Shown: one piece after another, positions 1 through 11,459 of the stretch
Numbering within the stretch: position 1 is the stretch's first letter
Layout of the letters: every line of letters starts with the position of its first letter
Assembly (NCBI GenBank): GCA_015847255.1
Contig: JADLZK010011588.1
Coordinates: 124,001-188,000, forward strand
Origin: Hyparrhenia diplandra
Taxonomy: Eukaryota > Streptophyta > Magnoliopsida > Poales > Poaceae
DNA: 64,000 nucleotides
Reading direction: 5' to 3'
Program-made: the position numbers and the translations under genes
Notes under the pieces: generated by a model
Database searches by the model: none
Seen by the model: the letters and a program-made list of their open reading frames with translations, nothing else
What the model was told of the DNA's origin: nothing

Positions 1-2725
1 GCATTACGTTCCTTCCACACCGTCCCACGAATGAGGAGGAAGAAGGAGTGGCCGGCCTGGCCTCCTTGGAGATCCCGTTTCCTCGCCGCAATCCACCCGG
101 CGGCGTCGCCCCGCGTGCCCGGACGGAACCAAGGCGCCGGGGGCCGGCGGCAGCGGCGGTGTGGTGCCATACCGTGCAAGCGTGCACACAACCAAGGAAC
201 AAGTGTTCGCGAGGTTTCGCTTCTTGACCACAAAGCGGCGCATGCATCGTCGCCCCGAAGACCATGACGGTGGCGCGCGCTCCGACGCCCGGAGGCGTCG
301 GTGAAGGACAAGCCGTAAGAAGTATTTGACCTTGGCGGGGGCTACAAGATAAGCTTTCATCATGTGGCAAAATTAGTCCCATCAAAATGTGATATCTTGT
401 CTGCATGTACATTGACAAGAGCTCTAGAGAAGGTTAGACATTGAAGAATACTTAAATGATACATCTCTATAGGTGTTGTTCTTTTTATACTTTGTCTTGA
501 TTGAGTTCTTGTCATCCTTAAATAGTTGGAGGATGCAAAACTACAAATGTTTTTAGGTGGTTAATTGGATACAGGACAGACTTGAAGGAAGAAAATTATT
601 TTTTTCTTAAGAAAAATTGTATGAAATGATTTTCTTTTTGTCAAAGCGTTTCTTCAGAATTCAAATTGAATAGGAATATGAAGAAGGTGGTCCACCGTAA
701 TAGTTTGCCACGCCTCACCTTCAACGAATCGTGGTTAGAGAAAGTATTACGAGCAAAATCAAAAACCACACTTATGGCAGTTTGGTATAAAACTAAGTCT
801 ATGACACATGTGCCAAGGTGTTAAGAAAATATGGTACATTAGAGTTGTGGTAGGCACGACTAAACTTTTGGCGTAGCAAGTTTTTGGTGGTAATAAAGAA
901 CGGCAGTAATGCAGCGGTCTACCTGTGCAGCAACAGGGGCAGCTGTGACTCATCTGCCAGGATTCGGAGCTCAACTCTGTTAACGCCATGAAATGGTTTT
1001 TGGCTGTTAACGCCATGAAATGGTTTTTGGCAGTTTTGAGCTGCGTGAAAACTGACAAAAGAAAAAGGAAATAAGTCGAGGCTCGAGGAGCGAACGTGTG
1101 TGTCGTCTTTCAGAGCAAAATCGGGCGCTGGTCTATACTTGTCATCACATGGTCAAAAAGCACAAGTTTGAGTGGACTTTTGACGAACCCAGAAATACAT
1201 TCAGAACATACTGTCACACAACGTTTTTATGCACGCAGCATTGTTTGAAGTTGCGTCGCTGCATTCCCACGGCGGCATTGCGATTGCTCAAAATCTGCAG
1301 GCATATCGGGGTCCTTTTTCCCTTCTGACGAAGCCACGAAGCGCGAATAATGAGAAGATGCTACTACAATTGGTTCAACTAGTAGCAGTGTACTGCCGCG
1401 CGCCCCTGCCGGAGCGCCGAGACGGACGCCGGCGGGCGGACGACCCTGTGATCTCCTGTGCCTGTGCGTGTCCGATCCTGCGGGTTTTTGACTGGGCAAT
1501 GCATGAGCCGGAGCGGAGGGCAAGGACCCCGCTTCCGCGGCTTTTTCCGCTCCAAACACCTGGTGCCATGCACAGTTACCGCACGCAACGCACGCAAAGA
1601 GGCCGGCCGGTACCCGCGCGCGGTGGTGGTCTGGTGCAGGCTTACCGGGGAACAGTCCGAGGAGCTGAAGGCTGAAGCGCCAACGACGCATGTACGCCGG
1701 CCGCCGGCGGGTCGCAATAAGCACTGCAAGACTGATCCTGCGTCTTGTTAGCAGCTTAGAGCTTGTACACGAACTGATCAAAGTCCAAATGGTGGCACAC
1801 AAACCCTGATTCGTTCCCTCAATTCAGAAGGACACATACTCCTACAGGGAACTGCATGCCAGAAACAATTTATAGCTCCTAGTGAATGAATGAGCAAACA
1901 GGAGAGCCGCAGAGCATACAGTACATGCTGCACACCATAGGTGATGGCGTTGCATGCTCCTAGTCCTAGTGCTGCTGGACTGGCCCCTCGGCCCCGTCTA
2001 GGTGCCTGCCCCCCACGTCATGGTCATGTGTGCGGTCCTATGAACGAGACCAGGCGTTGTGTTCACGTCACATGCGCTGCCAGAACGCCGGCCGGTCTTT
2101 TACATACTGTACTCGCTATAAGAAGCCTGAACCTGAACGAAGCTCCCTGAAAGATCGATGCAGAGCAAGGGCTCATGCTGGACGGGCATAGCTTATCTTG
2201 GTGCCATGAGGCTTGAGCCGCGGTCTCTCTCATCTCCTTGTTGTTCGTCGTATGTTCGCCATCTTTTGATTAGCTCTTGCATGCGGGAAGGAGGTTAATT
2301 AGCTGAGTATATTGCGAGCATCGCGTAGCCAAGGATGATTTGCCGGCACCGGCAGGCAGGCATTTCTTGGGTCGGATAACTGAGCCTGGGGTCGGCAAGT
2401 CATCTGTGGCTACGCGTTTGCCTCCTTCTCTTATGCTAGAGCGGTTAAAGATCTGGATTGGAGGTGCGCGCGCGTGTGTGTGTGTCTGATGTCGAGTGCT
2501 TTCGCTGGGAGATCGAAGTTACACGTCCAGAGAGTTCGAGACAACACAAGGTATGAAACATATTCGCGACCATTCCGATTTCTTCGACGTTTTGGTCGGT
2601 GGAAAAGTCTGTATGACAGGTGTTCTCGTGCTTTCTGGTGAAGAAAATCGGGTTATTTACTCATGCCATTCTCTTCTGTATAATTGATAGAATAAATAGG
2701 GTATTGTTCAACTCACATTCGAAAA
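1..2725. other. Intergenic DNA, no recognised gene
   Basis: This stretch alternates GC-rich patches (about 30-360 and 1370-1720) with AT-rich DNA. Several overlapping open frames exist on both strands in the GC-rich patches, but none shows a recognisable domain and they contradict one another, as expected of chance frames in GC-rich DNA. A short CG/TG dinucleotide run lies near 2467-2487. I see no TATA box plus coding start that would support a gene. Confidence 0.5.
978..1031. repeat. Two tandem copies of a 27-bp unit
   Basis: The unit beginning TGTTAACGCCATGAAATGG and ending TTTTTGGC occurs twice head to tail with a period of 27 bp and no differences. Because 27 is a multiple of three it gives a repeated nonapeptide in one minus-strand frame, but nothing else supports coding there. 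Confidence 0.85.
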
Positions 2726-2799
2726 GGCCTATTAGCTCAGTTGGTTAGAGCGTCGTGCTAATAACGCGAAGGTCGCAGGTTCGAGACCTGCATGGGCCA
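2726..2799 (+). tRNA. tRNA-Ile, anticodon AAU
   Basis: The 74-nt sequence folds into a full cloverleaf. The acceptor stem GGCCTAT pairs with ATGGGCC (one T-G wobble) followed by discriminator A. The D arm is GCTC/GAGC. The anticodon stem TCGTG/CGCGA closes the loop CTAATAA, with the anticodon AAT at 2760-2762, read as IAU after A34 editing. The T arm is GCAGG-TTCGAGA-CCTGC, containing a good B box. There is no intron and no encoded CCA. A T5 run follows at 2812-2816. It decodes isoleucine AUU/AUC codons. It appears intact and functional. Confidence 0.96.
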
Positions 2800-2811
2800 A
2801 TATTATTTGCC

Positions 2812-2816
2812 TTTTT
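2812..2816 (+). terminator. RNA polymerase III terminator of the tRNA-Ile gene
   Basis: Five T residues start 13 nt after the discriminator base, the usual kind of Pol III stop signal. Confidence 0.7.
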
Positions 2817-2830
2817 GCAATTCTTTTTTA

Positions 2831-3245
2831 ATGCACTGGGCCAGAATTTTTGATTGGTAAGCTTTAGGCACTGGGCCAGAATTTTTGCTTTTGCATCATT
2901 TTTATGCACTGGGCCAGAATTCACATTTTTGCATTCGTTCCTTCCTAACCGATTTGAAGCCCATAATTGAATGGTAAGCTTTAGACACTGGGCCTGAATT
3001 TTTGTTTTTGCATCATTTTTATGCACTGGGCCAGAATTCACATTTTTGCATTCGTTCCTTCCTAACCGATTTGAAGCCCATAATTGAATGGTAAGCTTTA
3101 GGCACTGGGCCAGAATTTTTGCTTTTGCATCATTTTTATGCACTGGGCCAGAATTCACATTTTGCATTCGTTCCTTCCTAACCGATTTGAAGCCCATAAT
3201 TGAATGGTAAGCTTTAGGCACTGGGCCTGAATTTTTGCTTATGCG
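2831..3245. repeat. 117-bp tandem repeat array just downstream of tRNA-Ile
   Basis: Units starting ATGCACTGGGCCAGAATTC begin at 2904, 3021 and 3138 (period 117 bp), preceded by a partial unit from about 2831 and followed by a partial one. Each unit contains two half-units built on CACTGGGCC. The third unit lacks one T in a T run. Since 117 is divisible by three, the minus strand stays open through the array and then runs antisense through the tRNA, giving a 201-codon open frame. The T deletion changes frame without any other trace, so I regard that frame as non-coding. Confidence 0.9.
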
Positions 3246-3249
3246 TTCG

Positions 3250-4487
3250 CCCAAAATTGAAGAAGGTCTCGAACAGGCCCAAACAGTCATAATATTTACG
3301 TCATCAGATATTGAATGGGAAAAATGTCCACTTTTCTCGTATTTTTTCACGAAATTTCCCTTTTCCTATGTCAACTTCAAAACCGAGCAAACCACCCTCT
3401 TAACCTTGTGTATTTTACCTCCCTGGAGCAGTTTTGCTGCAGTGAAGTATGGTTTTCCTATTTGTTTTTTTTTCAATTTTTATTTATTTGAATCTTTGAA
3501 AAATTATAGTAAAACACTTAAAATTATAAAAAATTTTTTTTAAACTTGTTGGACACCACATAAGTAGATCTACACCATGCACATATAATATACTTTTTCT
3601 ATAATTAATTAATCGGAGGGACTATGTGGAACATCTCTCAACAATGAAGTGTATATAATAAGTTTATATTTTTTTTTGATATATGTTAGTTTAGTATATT
3701 AGAAATGCTTAACATATCTAGTGCAAACCATGCAAAATTTTAATTTGGACCATGGGATGTTGATCCAAGGGTCACGGGGATTAGGTAATTTTACACTTAA
3801 CCGCCGCCCTTAATCACACTTTTGGAAATCCCCCCTTTCACCTCTCTCGTGTGCATCCCCGCTATTGGTTTGCATGGTTTGCACGGAGATGTTGGTTACA
3901 ATAGGTATGTTCCTTTATAAATACACATACATGCATATGTGTTTGTAAACGCAGGTGTGAACTTAAAAAAAAAGAATAAGGAACTTATAGGAGTAACATA
4001 TACATGCTCCGATAAAAAGAACAGGCAGGCGTAGTATATAGTACTCACTCTATTTGAAATTATAAGTTATTTTAAAAATCTTAAAAATTTCAAAATATCT
4101 CTAGCTTAACCAGAATTATAGAAGAACTACAAAGAACCACCAATCATTCGGCAATCTGGCAACTCATTGAGAGGCTCGTGAGGTTGGCGGCTAATTGATC
4201 CATATAATTTTTTTTCTGATTAATAGAGTCTAGAATAATTTGGCGCATTGTTTGACGTAGTTTGGGATTAGGTCTAGGGAGAGTCAGGTGTTTTTGGTTC
4301 TCTTCCGGAGTGGATTGTCACTCTTTCTTGTAAAGACATTATTACTTAAGTTCTAATAAAGTTTTTCTTTTCGAAAAAAAACTACAAATATTTATAACAT
4401 AAAAATAGGCCTATACTATGAAAATATAATTAATAAAAAAAATCTAATGATACTGAGTTGGTACTATATATGTTATAGACTTATAAT
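3250..4487. other. AT-rich intergenic DNA, no gene seen
   Basis: The stretch is A+T rich with many homopolymer runs. Around 4045-4100 a sequence with the look of a decayed MITE end (ACTCACTCTATTTGAAATT) is present, but no matching second end is visible. No coding sequence is recognised. Confidence 0.5.
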
Positions 4488-5277
4488 CTTTTTTTTTAGA
4501 AAGGGCGACAAAAGCTTTGCCGTGATTTCTATTAGGCGAATAAAGGAAAAAGGCAAGTGCTTGCCTAGTTTTTTGACCTGGAAACCGAGGGTCGGAAAAA
4601 CCATACAAATGTAGAGGGTACCCTACTCCACGGCACATCTAGGTACCAAATCGACTCAACTCGCGCCACAACTTTGCCCACTCAACTCAACTCAACTAAG
4701 ACAACTCAACTAACAACAAGGTAGATGGAAGAAAAAATATACATGAAGCGCCACTTTCGGTCGGATTGGGGACGTCGACCGAGCCACCTCGCAGCAGCCA
4801 CAACAGAATAAAACAAAACAAACACAACACAAAGGTACACCACCACCTCCGGGAAAGGAGCCGAAAGCAAGCCGATGAGAATTGCGCCGTCGTCACCAAC
4901 GCCCATGTGCCACGCCAAAAGCCGCAGCCATTTGCAATCTCGAGCGTTTACACGGACTCCGCCGCCATGGGACTATCCTCCACAAGCCGCACACCCGATC
5001 ATCGATCCCCGGCACCGGCGTTGCGTCGGCAGAAATCCCGTCGGCGCCATTGGAAAACCAGCGATCCCGGCTACTGCGTGGGGGCCTCGCCACATCCAAC
5101 GCCTCACTCCCTTTGTTAGGGACTCGGACATCCAAAACCGCTCCAAGAGTAACACCTTCGCTCGGCCCGTCACCGAGATCACCACCGCACCTTGCGCACC
5201 AACTCAAGACTTCAAAGACCGGGGGCCCTCAGACCTTCCCGCCAACACGGACCACGCACCACAAGGCCTCCACGCAT

Positions 5278-5781
5278 CGGGGTTTTATACCGGTCGGTTT
5301 CCGCGGGAAACCGCTGATTGACCTGGCTTACGGTCCGCCCGTATCCGGACCGCCGGTAAAAAGATTTGAAATTCAAAATCTAAAAATTGAAAAAATCGTG
5401 AAAAAAAATACCGTAAAAAATAGTTTGCGATTTATAGAAGCCAACGGTGCAACATTTTTTCAAATTTGAGTTCGTTTGGTATAAAAAAATTTGAATTGAA
5501 GTTTGAAAAAAAAAAACGGGCGGCCCGTCAAGGCCCAAACCGGGCGGTATAAATTAAACCGGGCGGTATAAATTAAACCGGGCGGTATAAATTAAATACC
5601 GGGCGGTATAAATTAAATACCGCTCGGTAAACCCGGATTTTTACCGATGAATCGGAAAATTTGAATTCATTTGAATTTAAAAACCAAACCGACCGCAGAA
5701 CCGGCCGGTTTCACGCAGAATCGTCCGAAATCGAAACCGGACCCGGCGGTTTGGTTCAACCGGTCGGTAAAAAACCCCCCG
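5278..5781. mobile_element. Non-autonomous hAT element (504 bp) with 8-bp target-site duplication
   Basis: The left end CGGGGTTTTATACCGG and the inverse of the right end CGGGGGGTTTTTTACCG form imperfect terminal inverted repeats. The octamer CCACGCAT flanks the element on both sides (5270-5277 and 5782-5789), the duplication length of hAT transposons. The interior is AT rich apart from CCGGTAAA-type motifs and a 19-bp tandem array. No transposase is encoded. It is nested inside the GC-rich retroposon, so it is the younger insertion. Confidence 0.8.
5538..5620. repeat. Short tandem array of a ~19-bp unit
   Basis: Four copies of ACCGGGCGGTATAAATTAA follow one another, the last two separated by 2 extra bases. 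Each copy contains the CCGG/GGTA motif also seen at the hAT termini, so these may be subterminal-type motifs of the element. Confidence 0.85.
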
Positions 5782-6940
5782 CCACGCATAGGCAACACCT
5801 CCAACCGACCATCACCAGCCGTAAGCGGTGGGTCTCGGATCGGCGCCTCCAGGAGGACACGACGCCAATGGCGCCGTCGTCGCACGTCCATAGAGGACTG
5901 AAGTTTTCACCCCGAGATCCCCAAAGCGCAATGGCCATGGCGTTAGCCCACACACCCCGCCTCCGCAGCGCCCTACAGGGAGGAGCCCGAGGCACCACCA
6001 TGGCACCATCGGCCAAGCACCCAACGGCCCCAGCCCGCCACCAGGCGGCGGCGCCCGGAGCAAAGATCACCGGGGAGAAGGGGAGCACCAACCTTCTTGT
6101 CGCACCCATCGCCCGCGCACTGGGGCGTCCCCCGCCCAACCATCTCCGAGCCGCCACGTCGCCGGAGAACGTGACGCATAGAAGGGGCCGCCCGGATCGT
6201 GAGCAGCGGCACCCGGCCTCGACCACCGCGGCACCATCCGCGCCCGACCGCGGCCTCCCCGCGCACCACACGGTCGGCCGCGCCGCCATCACGCCCGACC
6301 CACAGCCACCACCGAGGTTGTCGCACCAGCCGCGGCCGACGCGCATCGCCTTTGCGTCGGCCGCTGCCCTCCCACTCACCCGGCGTGCATCCCCTCGAAG
6401 ACGGCCTCCGTGATCCGGCCGGGGCTTCACCGGGGCGAGGCCACCGGCCCCGACGCCGTGGATTGACCTCGCGCCGGCGAGCCACCTCTAGGGAGCCGAG
6501 GCGGCCGCGCCCACCACGGTTAACAGCCGGAGTCGAGGGCAGGCCCCGCCGCCACCTTCATCACGAGCCGCGAGGAGCCGCCCGCCCCTTTCGAGCGGGC
6601 GGCGCCGCGGGCGGGAGGATCCGTGGGGGGGCGGCGGCTAGGGTTCCCGTCGCCCGCACGGGAGCGACAGAGCGACCGCAGGGTTATACCTTACCAATTT
6701 GATCAAAGTTGATATACTTTAGCTCTCCAAGTTTCTTATAATAACTTATAATTTGGGACAGAGAGTTGTAGGAGCAAAATCTTGCACCGACGTGGATCGA
6801 CTAGGTTCTTGTACATACAAATATACGTACATGTCGACACGTGTGTTTGTAACGTTTGTCACAGCAGCAATTTGCCAAATACGCGCGTGAGACCTGAGGT
6901 CGTCGTTGCTGCCCTGCAGGCGGCGCAGGCGGCCTGCCAC

Positions 6941-6948
6941 TATAAATT
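6941..6948 (+). promoter_or_regulatory. TATA box of the NAC gene
   Basis: TATAAATT lies 98 bp before the NAC start codon, which would place the transcription start near 6970 and give a 5' UTR of about 70 nt. Confidence 0.7.
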
Positions 6949-7038
6949 GCTCGCTCCATCGGTTTCATCGATCGCACCATCACTCGCTGCCCGCTGGTTC
7001 GCCGTGTTGACTCCAATCCTCACGGACGATCCAGGGAT

Positions 7039-8039
7039 ATGGAAGCTGATGGCCATCGCGCCGCGGCCGCGCCGGCGCCGCTGCCGCCAGGCTTCCGGTT
7101 CCGGCCGACTGACGAGGAGCTGCTCACGCATTACCTCGCTCCGAAGGTGGCCGACGCCGGCTTCGCCCCCGCCGTGCTCCGCGAGGTCGACCTGTACAAG
7201 GCCGAGCCCTGGGACCTGCTGCCGGCCGGAGGCGGAGGCGGAGAGGACGGCGGCGTCGGCTACTTCTTCTGCAGGAGGAGCGTCAAGTTCCCGTCAGGCC
7301 TGAGGACCAACCGCGCCACGCGGGCCGGGTACTGGAAGTCCACTGGCAAGGACAGGGTAGTGGTGGCGGCGAGCAGGAACAGCCGCGGTGACCGTGCCAT
7401 CGGGGTGAGGAAGACGCTCGTCTTCTACCGTGGCCGTGCGCCGACAGGCCACAAGACGAGGTGGGTCATGCACGAGTACCGCCTGCTCCATGGCCATGGA
7501 TACACATCCCCAGTGCATACAACAGCAGGAAGCCAAGTATATACAGCTCTCTCGATCTCATGCATCTCTAATTACAAGTCCCCACTAAATCCTCAGCATA
7601 TGTTGACTGTGATGTGTAGAGTGAGTGGGTGATTTGCAGGATGTTCACGAAAAAGACACCTGGTGAAATGGGGCAGCCGCCGGAGCACCAGGACGATCAC
7701 ATGCAGCCGCCAGTCGACGGCTGCGGCGGCAAGACGCCGGCGGCAGCCTCCGACTCGGATCACGTGAACTGCTTCTCCAATATTGCTCTTGATATGGCCC
7801 CGGGTGACACTACTAGTGTCGATGGGACGACAGAGAGCATGCTGCAGCTGAACCGCCATGGCCACGAAGAGCTGTGGATGAGCTATACGGAGTCAACCAA
7901 TCCACCCGTAGCGGCATCGGCCTCAGGCTCAGCACAGGCAACTCTGCGACTCCGTCACGAGCTGGCCGGAGATTCATTTGATCTGCTACCGCAGCTGATC
8001 GACTACGACGAGGCCTTTCCGTTTCTTGAGGACTTCTGA
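7039..8039 (+). CDS. NAC-domain transcription factor
   Basis: This is a two-exon gene: 7039-7536 and 7620-8039, with a phase-0 GT-AG intron of 83 bp, giving 305 residues. The N-terminal NAC domain (about residues 15-175) has all five subdomains: A, LPPGFRFRPTDEELLTHYL; B, EVDLYKAEPWDLLP; C, from GYFF through RTNRAT to GYWKSTGKD; D, IGVRKTLVFYRGR through WVMHEYRL; E, EWVICRMF after the intron. This family binds DNA as dimers through that domain, and the variable C-terminal half, here acidic near its end, activates transcription. The usual first NAC intron is absent, so only the intron before subdomain E remains. Subdomain C has Ser where Ala is commoner (WKSTGKD). A TATA box lies 98 bp upstream. 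The frame is intact, unlike most genes in this window. The NAM/CUC-like subgroup is likely; the exact orthologue cannot be fixed. Confidence 0.92.
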
Positions 8040-8969
8040 ATTATGATGCGGTGCTCCAAAATTATGTGCTCGACAAAGGGGGAAAAATGCAAGTTGGTCA
8101 TCAGGCCCGTATTCTGCATGCCTCTGCATATGTGGATCCTTGACGGTGTACAGTGTAGCAAGACACATGGGCCTGGGTCCAACATGTCAACCACATATTA
8201 ATGAGTGGCATGTTGTGATTTGTGAACCATCGTGTGGTTAGATCAGCAGCATCATATCTTAGAGTTGTTGCGTAGTATTAATCATTGTTTTCATGCATGC
8301 ATATACCTGCTACTGCTATACTGTATTATGTATATACGTTTGTTCTTGTGTACAGATGAGTTTACGCGTCATGCTATATGATGTATGTTGTCAACGGCTG
8401 TGGTTATGTCATCCTTATGTTCCTCGGTGGTGATGTTTGGTAGTGCGAAGAAATCTCTGTGTTGATGATGGCTGAAGGACAGTTTTAATGGATATCGAGT
8501 TTCATGAACATTAATGAGAATATATATGATAAAATTTCGTGTAATGAACTGAGTTTCATGTGGGGTGAAACTTAGTTTTCAACACATGGAAGTTTTGGAA
8601 TCAGAGACATGAAACACTAACTGAAACTAGCATAATATCGTTATTGACTAGCCTTGAGGTAGGGGGTGGTCGAGACGCCTTTGGTCCTTGTCCTTTTTGC
8701 CTATAAAGGCCCTTCTAATTGACGACTTAGTGCTTCTCCCTCAATTGTTGTTCACAGTGATGCTAGCTCGATCATCTTTGATTCTTTGGTCATCAATGAG
8801 AGGACCTCACTAATGTTCTCCATGTTAAACCACCGTCGGTTGCCATGGTCAGAGCCTCATTTGTGGGCGATGGATGTGCTAGTGTCGTGTATGTGAGAAA
8901 ATGCCTCCAGAATGCTTAGTCCTTGATGGTGAAGCTACTCATCTAATGGAAAAGAGGGATTGCATAGAG
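8040..8969. other. 3' region of the NAC gene and intergenic DNA
   Basis: The first few hundred bases are AT-rich DNA suitable for a 3' UTR. Around 8500-8640 there are repeated GAGTTTCATG / CATGAAAC-type motifs on both strands, suggestive of a decayed MITE, but ends cannot be fixed. Nothing coding is seen up to 8969. Confidence 0.4.
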
Positions 8970-8977
8970 TCGTAATC

Positions 8978-9442
8978 AGTGGCGGAGCTAGGAATTATTC
9001 ATAAGGGGGGGCTGAGCAAATCCAACTTGTAAAAATGCGTACATCGAGTTACCTTAGATATTTCATGCCGACTATTAATTTATCGACCGACACAAGTACT
9101 CGCATTTTTATATACACTCTTGGAGCAAAGACACTATTTTTTTTTAGTGGTAGACAATAACCCCTAAGGCATCTCGAGATGATTTTATAAACTTTGATGT
9201 CTATGTTTTCAGTCCTTCTAATGTGCTTCGTAATATTATTTAATTGTGTTTTGTATGATTTAATTATCTAGAAGGACTTATACTAGTAAAAATTACTATA
9301 CATACATCAAAGTTAATTATCTAGAAGAACTTATTTTTGTTTATATTAAGATGGAATAAATAAAAAATCATGGATTTATACTTGTAAAAAATTTGCTTGA
9401 AACCTTAGGGGGGGCCATGGCCCCCCGGCTACGCCACACCGG
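8978..9442. mobile_element. hAT-type MITE (~465 bp)
   Basis: The element starts CAGTGGCGGAGCTAGG and ends CCCGGCTACGCCACACCGG, inverted repeats over the GTGGCG/CGCCAC core, with G and C runs just inside each end. GTCGTAA occurs directly before (8970-8976) and after (9443-9449), fitting a 7-8 bp hAT target duplication. It carries no coding capacity. Related CAGTGGCGGAG ends occur at 28348 and, more diverged, at 27639. Confidence 0.75.
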
Positions 9443-9449
9443 GTCGTAA

Positions 9450-11180
9450 ATGAAGATCATGTCTTCTTTTGAGTGGTCATGAAGCTCTATGAGGGTGCAG
9501 AGATGACTGATGCGGCCCTTATGCTCGCTTCAATTCAGGGCTACAAAAAGGTTTTATGTTCCTTAGAGGTGTCACCTTTAGTTGCTAGTTGTGTCACTAC
9601 ATTTGTTGCTTCTCTTATTATTGGTTGTCATCTTGTTGCAAATTGGTTAATATGTACTTACTTGATTGTGAACTTTGTTGGTGTTTCTTATGTGATTAAT
9701 CTTGCAAAAATCGTGTTGATCTTGGTAAGACTAAGCTTACTAAGACCATATTCTGTAGCTTTCTCTTCTTGGTAATATGAAAAACGTCTTAGACATGATG
9801 GCGAAGAAAATGATCGACCATTGTATGACATGCACCCATCCCTAGTTTGCTACTTTTGAGGTAAAACCCACCTGTTCAAAAGCACATGCATGTATTCAAA
9901 ATTATGAAATAGAGGAAATAATTAACTTTGCCTCCCAACTCAATTTATTTATAGTATGGCCAAAGGAAAAGCAAAGTCCTAAACTAATCTAAATATCTCC
10001 CAATACCACATAGTATGTCCTTATTAACCTTGCCCATCCTTTGAAACCTGAAATGAATTCCACCAACAGAGGCATCGAAAACCATTGATTGCTTAATAAT
10101 CAATCATTATTGTGACCTAACTTATAATGCCTCTACAAAACACACATTAGTCACAATAATTTTGTCACCAAATTAGGGCCTACATGTGTTTTGTGTCCAT
10201 AGGTAGCCTAGTTGGAGGTAGACGCGCAATGTGTAAGGCAATGATGAGGGGATTATGAAAGATGAGCTAATGAATTAAGATGGTTTGCTAGTTCAATGCT
10301 CGACTAGCTAGGAGCACATCATGAGAGGAGTGGTAGTGCACATAGGTACACCGTGGGCACATAGGACAACGAAGCGAATGAAGGAGTGCATTGTGGATGT
10401 GGCAGTAGTGTGTAAGGGAGAGAGGATGTCCACTAGTTTGGTGGGGGGCAACAATGTTCAGACCATGCTCATATAGATTGATGTATTGACACCGAAGTTA
10501 GCTGCAAACACACATAAAGATATGGTAATAGAACAACGTAAATTCTGTGATTCATGTAGCTAGAGACTCATATCATATATAAGGATGTGTAGTAGTGACA
10601 TAGTGTGAAACAACACATCTATATGCTAATCGCATGAGGCATGTAGAAAGTTCAGGTGTTTTTAGCACATTGCCTTTCTCTGAAGCATACCAAAGATGAC
10701 AGATGTGGTCAAAATTTGTGCTCTAAGACCTGTGTCTCTAATAACTAGGGACATGTCACAAGTTCATAAATCTTTGATTCCTAGAACATTAGAGACACAC
10801 ATCTTGTTGTTATGTGGCCCAGGGCAAACTACATAGAGACACATGGTTGGTAGAGTGATAGACACGTACATTTGTAGTTCTACAACCGCGACTCTTTTGT
10901 GTTTTAATGTTACTAAAGTGTGCGTCTTCTTTGTACAGTCATAGCGATGATTTTCTACTGTACTACCACTTCTGGTGTGGACGCGCGATGACATCACATA
11001 TTTCTAGGTCCTGCCCATGGCCTTCTCTCTAAAGTAAATTAAAGTTCAGCATCAAGTAGCATTGACAAGTTTTGTTTGTCAAATTTCAACCAGTCGATGC
11101 TAAGATCTTCCCATAAAATACATATTACTATAAAGCATATATCATAATATCAAGCTGACAAGGTTGGACTCTGAAAGTGT
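9450..11180. other. Intergenic DNA, no recognised gene
   Basis: Moderately AT-rich DNA. A frame of 100 codons at 9473-9775 (+) has a hydrophobic composition but no recognisable family, no upstream promoter and no splice context, so I do not call it. A small inverted repeat lies at 10731-10799. Confidence 0.45.
10731..10799. repeat. Inverted repeat, possible hairpin
   Basis: TGTGTCTCTAAT (10731-10742) pairs perfectly with ATTAGAGACACA (10788-10799), and CTAGG/CCTAG extend the stem after small bulges. The spacer is about 30 nt. It may be a MITE relic or simply a local inverted duplication. Confidence 0.6.
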
Positions 11181-11187
11181 ATCTCAG

Positions 11188-11445
11188 GGGCATCAAGAAG
11201 CATCAATTTTCAATAATGACATCTATATATTATATATATCTGTATTAAACATATATCGTCGTATATGTAGGCGGAGAGAGGTTGGCCTGGTGTGACTTTT
11301 TTCTTAAAAAAAATAGGAAAAAAAAAACAAGCTGGTGAGACTAATTGGGCATCAAACAAAGCATCAGTTCTCAATGGGATTTATATACCTGTAACAAACA
11401 CTGTATATGTACGCAAAGGGTGGTTGTCCTGGTGTGACTTTTTTT
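11188..11445. repeat. Degenerate tandem duplication (~160-bp period)
   Basis: Two successive stretches share, in the same order, GGGCATCAA, CAAAGCATCA/GAAGCATCA, TCTCAAT-like text, CTGTA-TAAAC, a GTATATGTA core and GTCCTGGTGTGACTTTTTT/GGCCTGGTGTGACTTTTTT. They span about 11188-11310 and 11348-11443. The copies have diverged considerably by indels. Confidence 0.6.
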
Positions 11446-11459
11446 TCCCCTTAAAAGAA

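Larger units (their letters stand above)
4488..6743 (-). mobile_element. GC-rich LINE-like retroposon, minus orientation, non-autonomous
   Basis: On the minus strand the element starts with a GC-rich leader (containing GGGAACCCTAGCCGCCGCCC near 6650) and ends in a poly-A, seen as a T run at 4489-4497 after GACAAAAGCTTTGCC, the sort of sequence found at 3' ends of grass LINEs. The 9-mer ACTTATAAT occurs at 4479-4487 and 6744-6752 and could be the target-site duplication, although the right copy lies about 50 bp beyond the GC-rich leader. No reverse transcriptase is present. Open frames inside are long only because the DNA is GC rich. It is interrupted by an hAT element at 5278-5781. Confidence 0.5.

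Noticed and set aside
1227..1802. 191-codon minus-strand frame
   Set aside because: No recognisable family, no promoter, and competing open frames on the other strand of the same GC-rich patch.
2745..3350. 201-codon minus-strand frame with a repeated KNVNSGPVHKNDAK-type protein
   Set aside because: It is the 117-bp tandem array plus antisense tRNA-Ile. One unit has a lone T deletion that shifts frame, so there is no sign of coding constraint.
5661..6702. Several long, overlapping Arg/Pro-rich open frames on both strands
   Set aside because: Typical of GC-rich DNA with few stop codons inside a retroposon. No domain, and the strands contradict each other.
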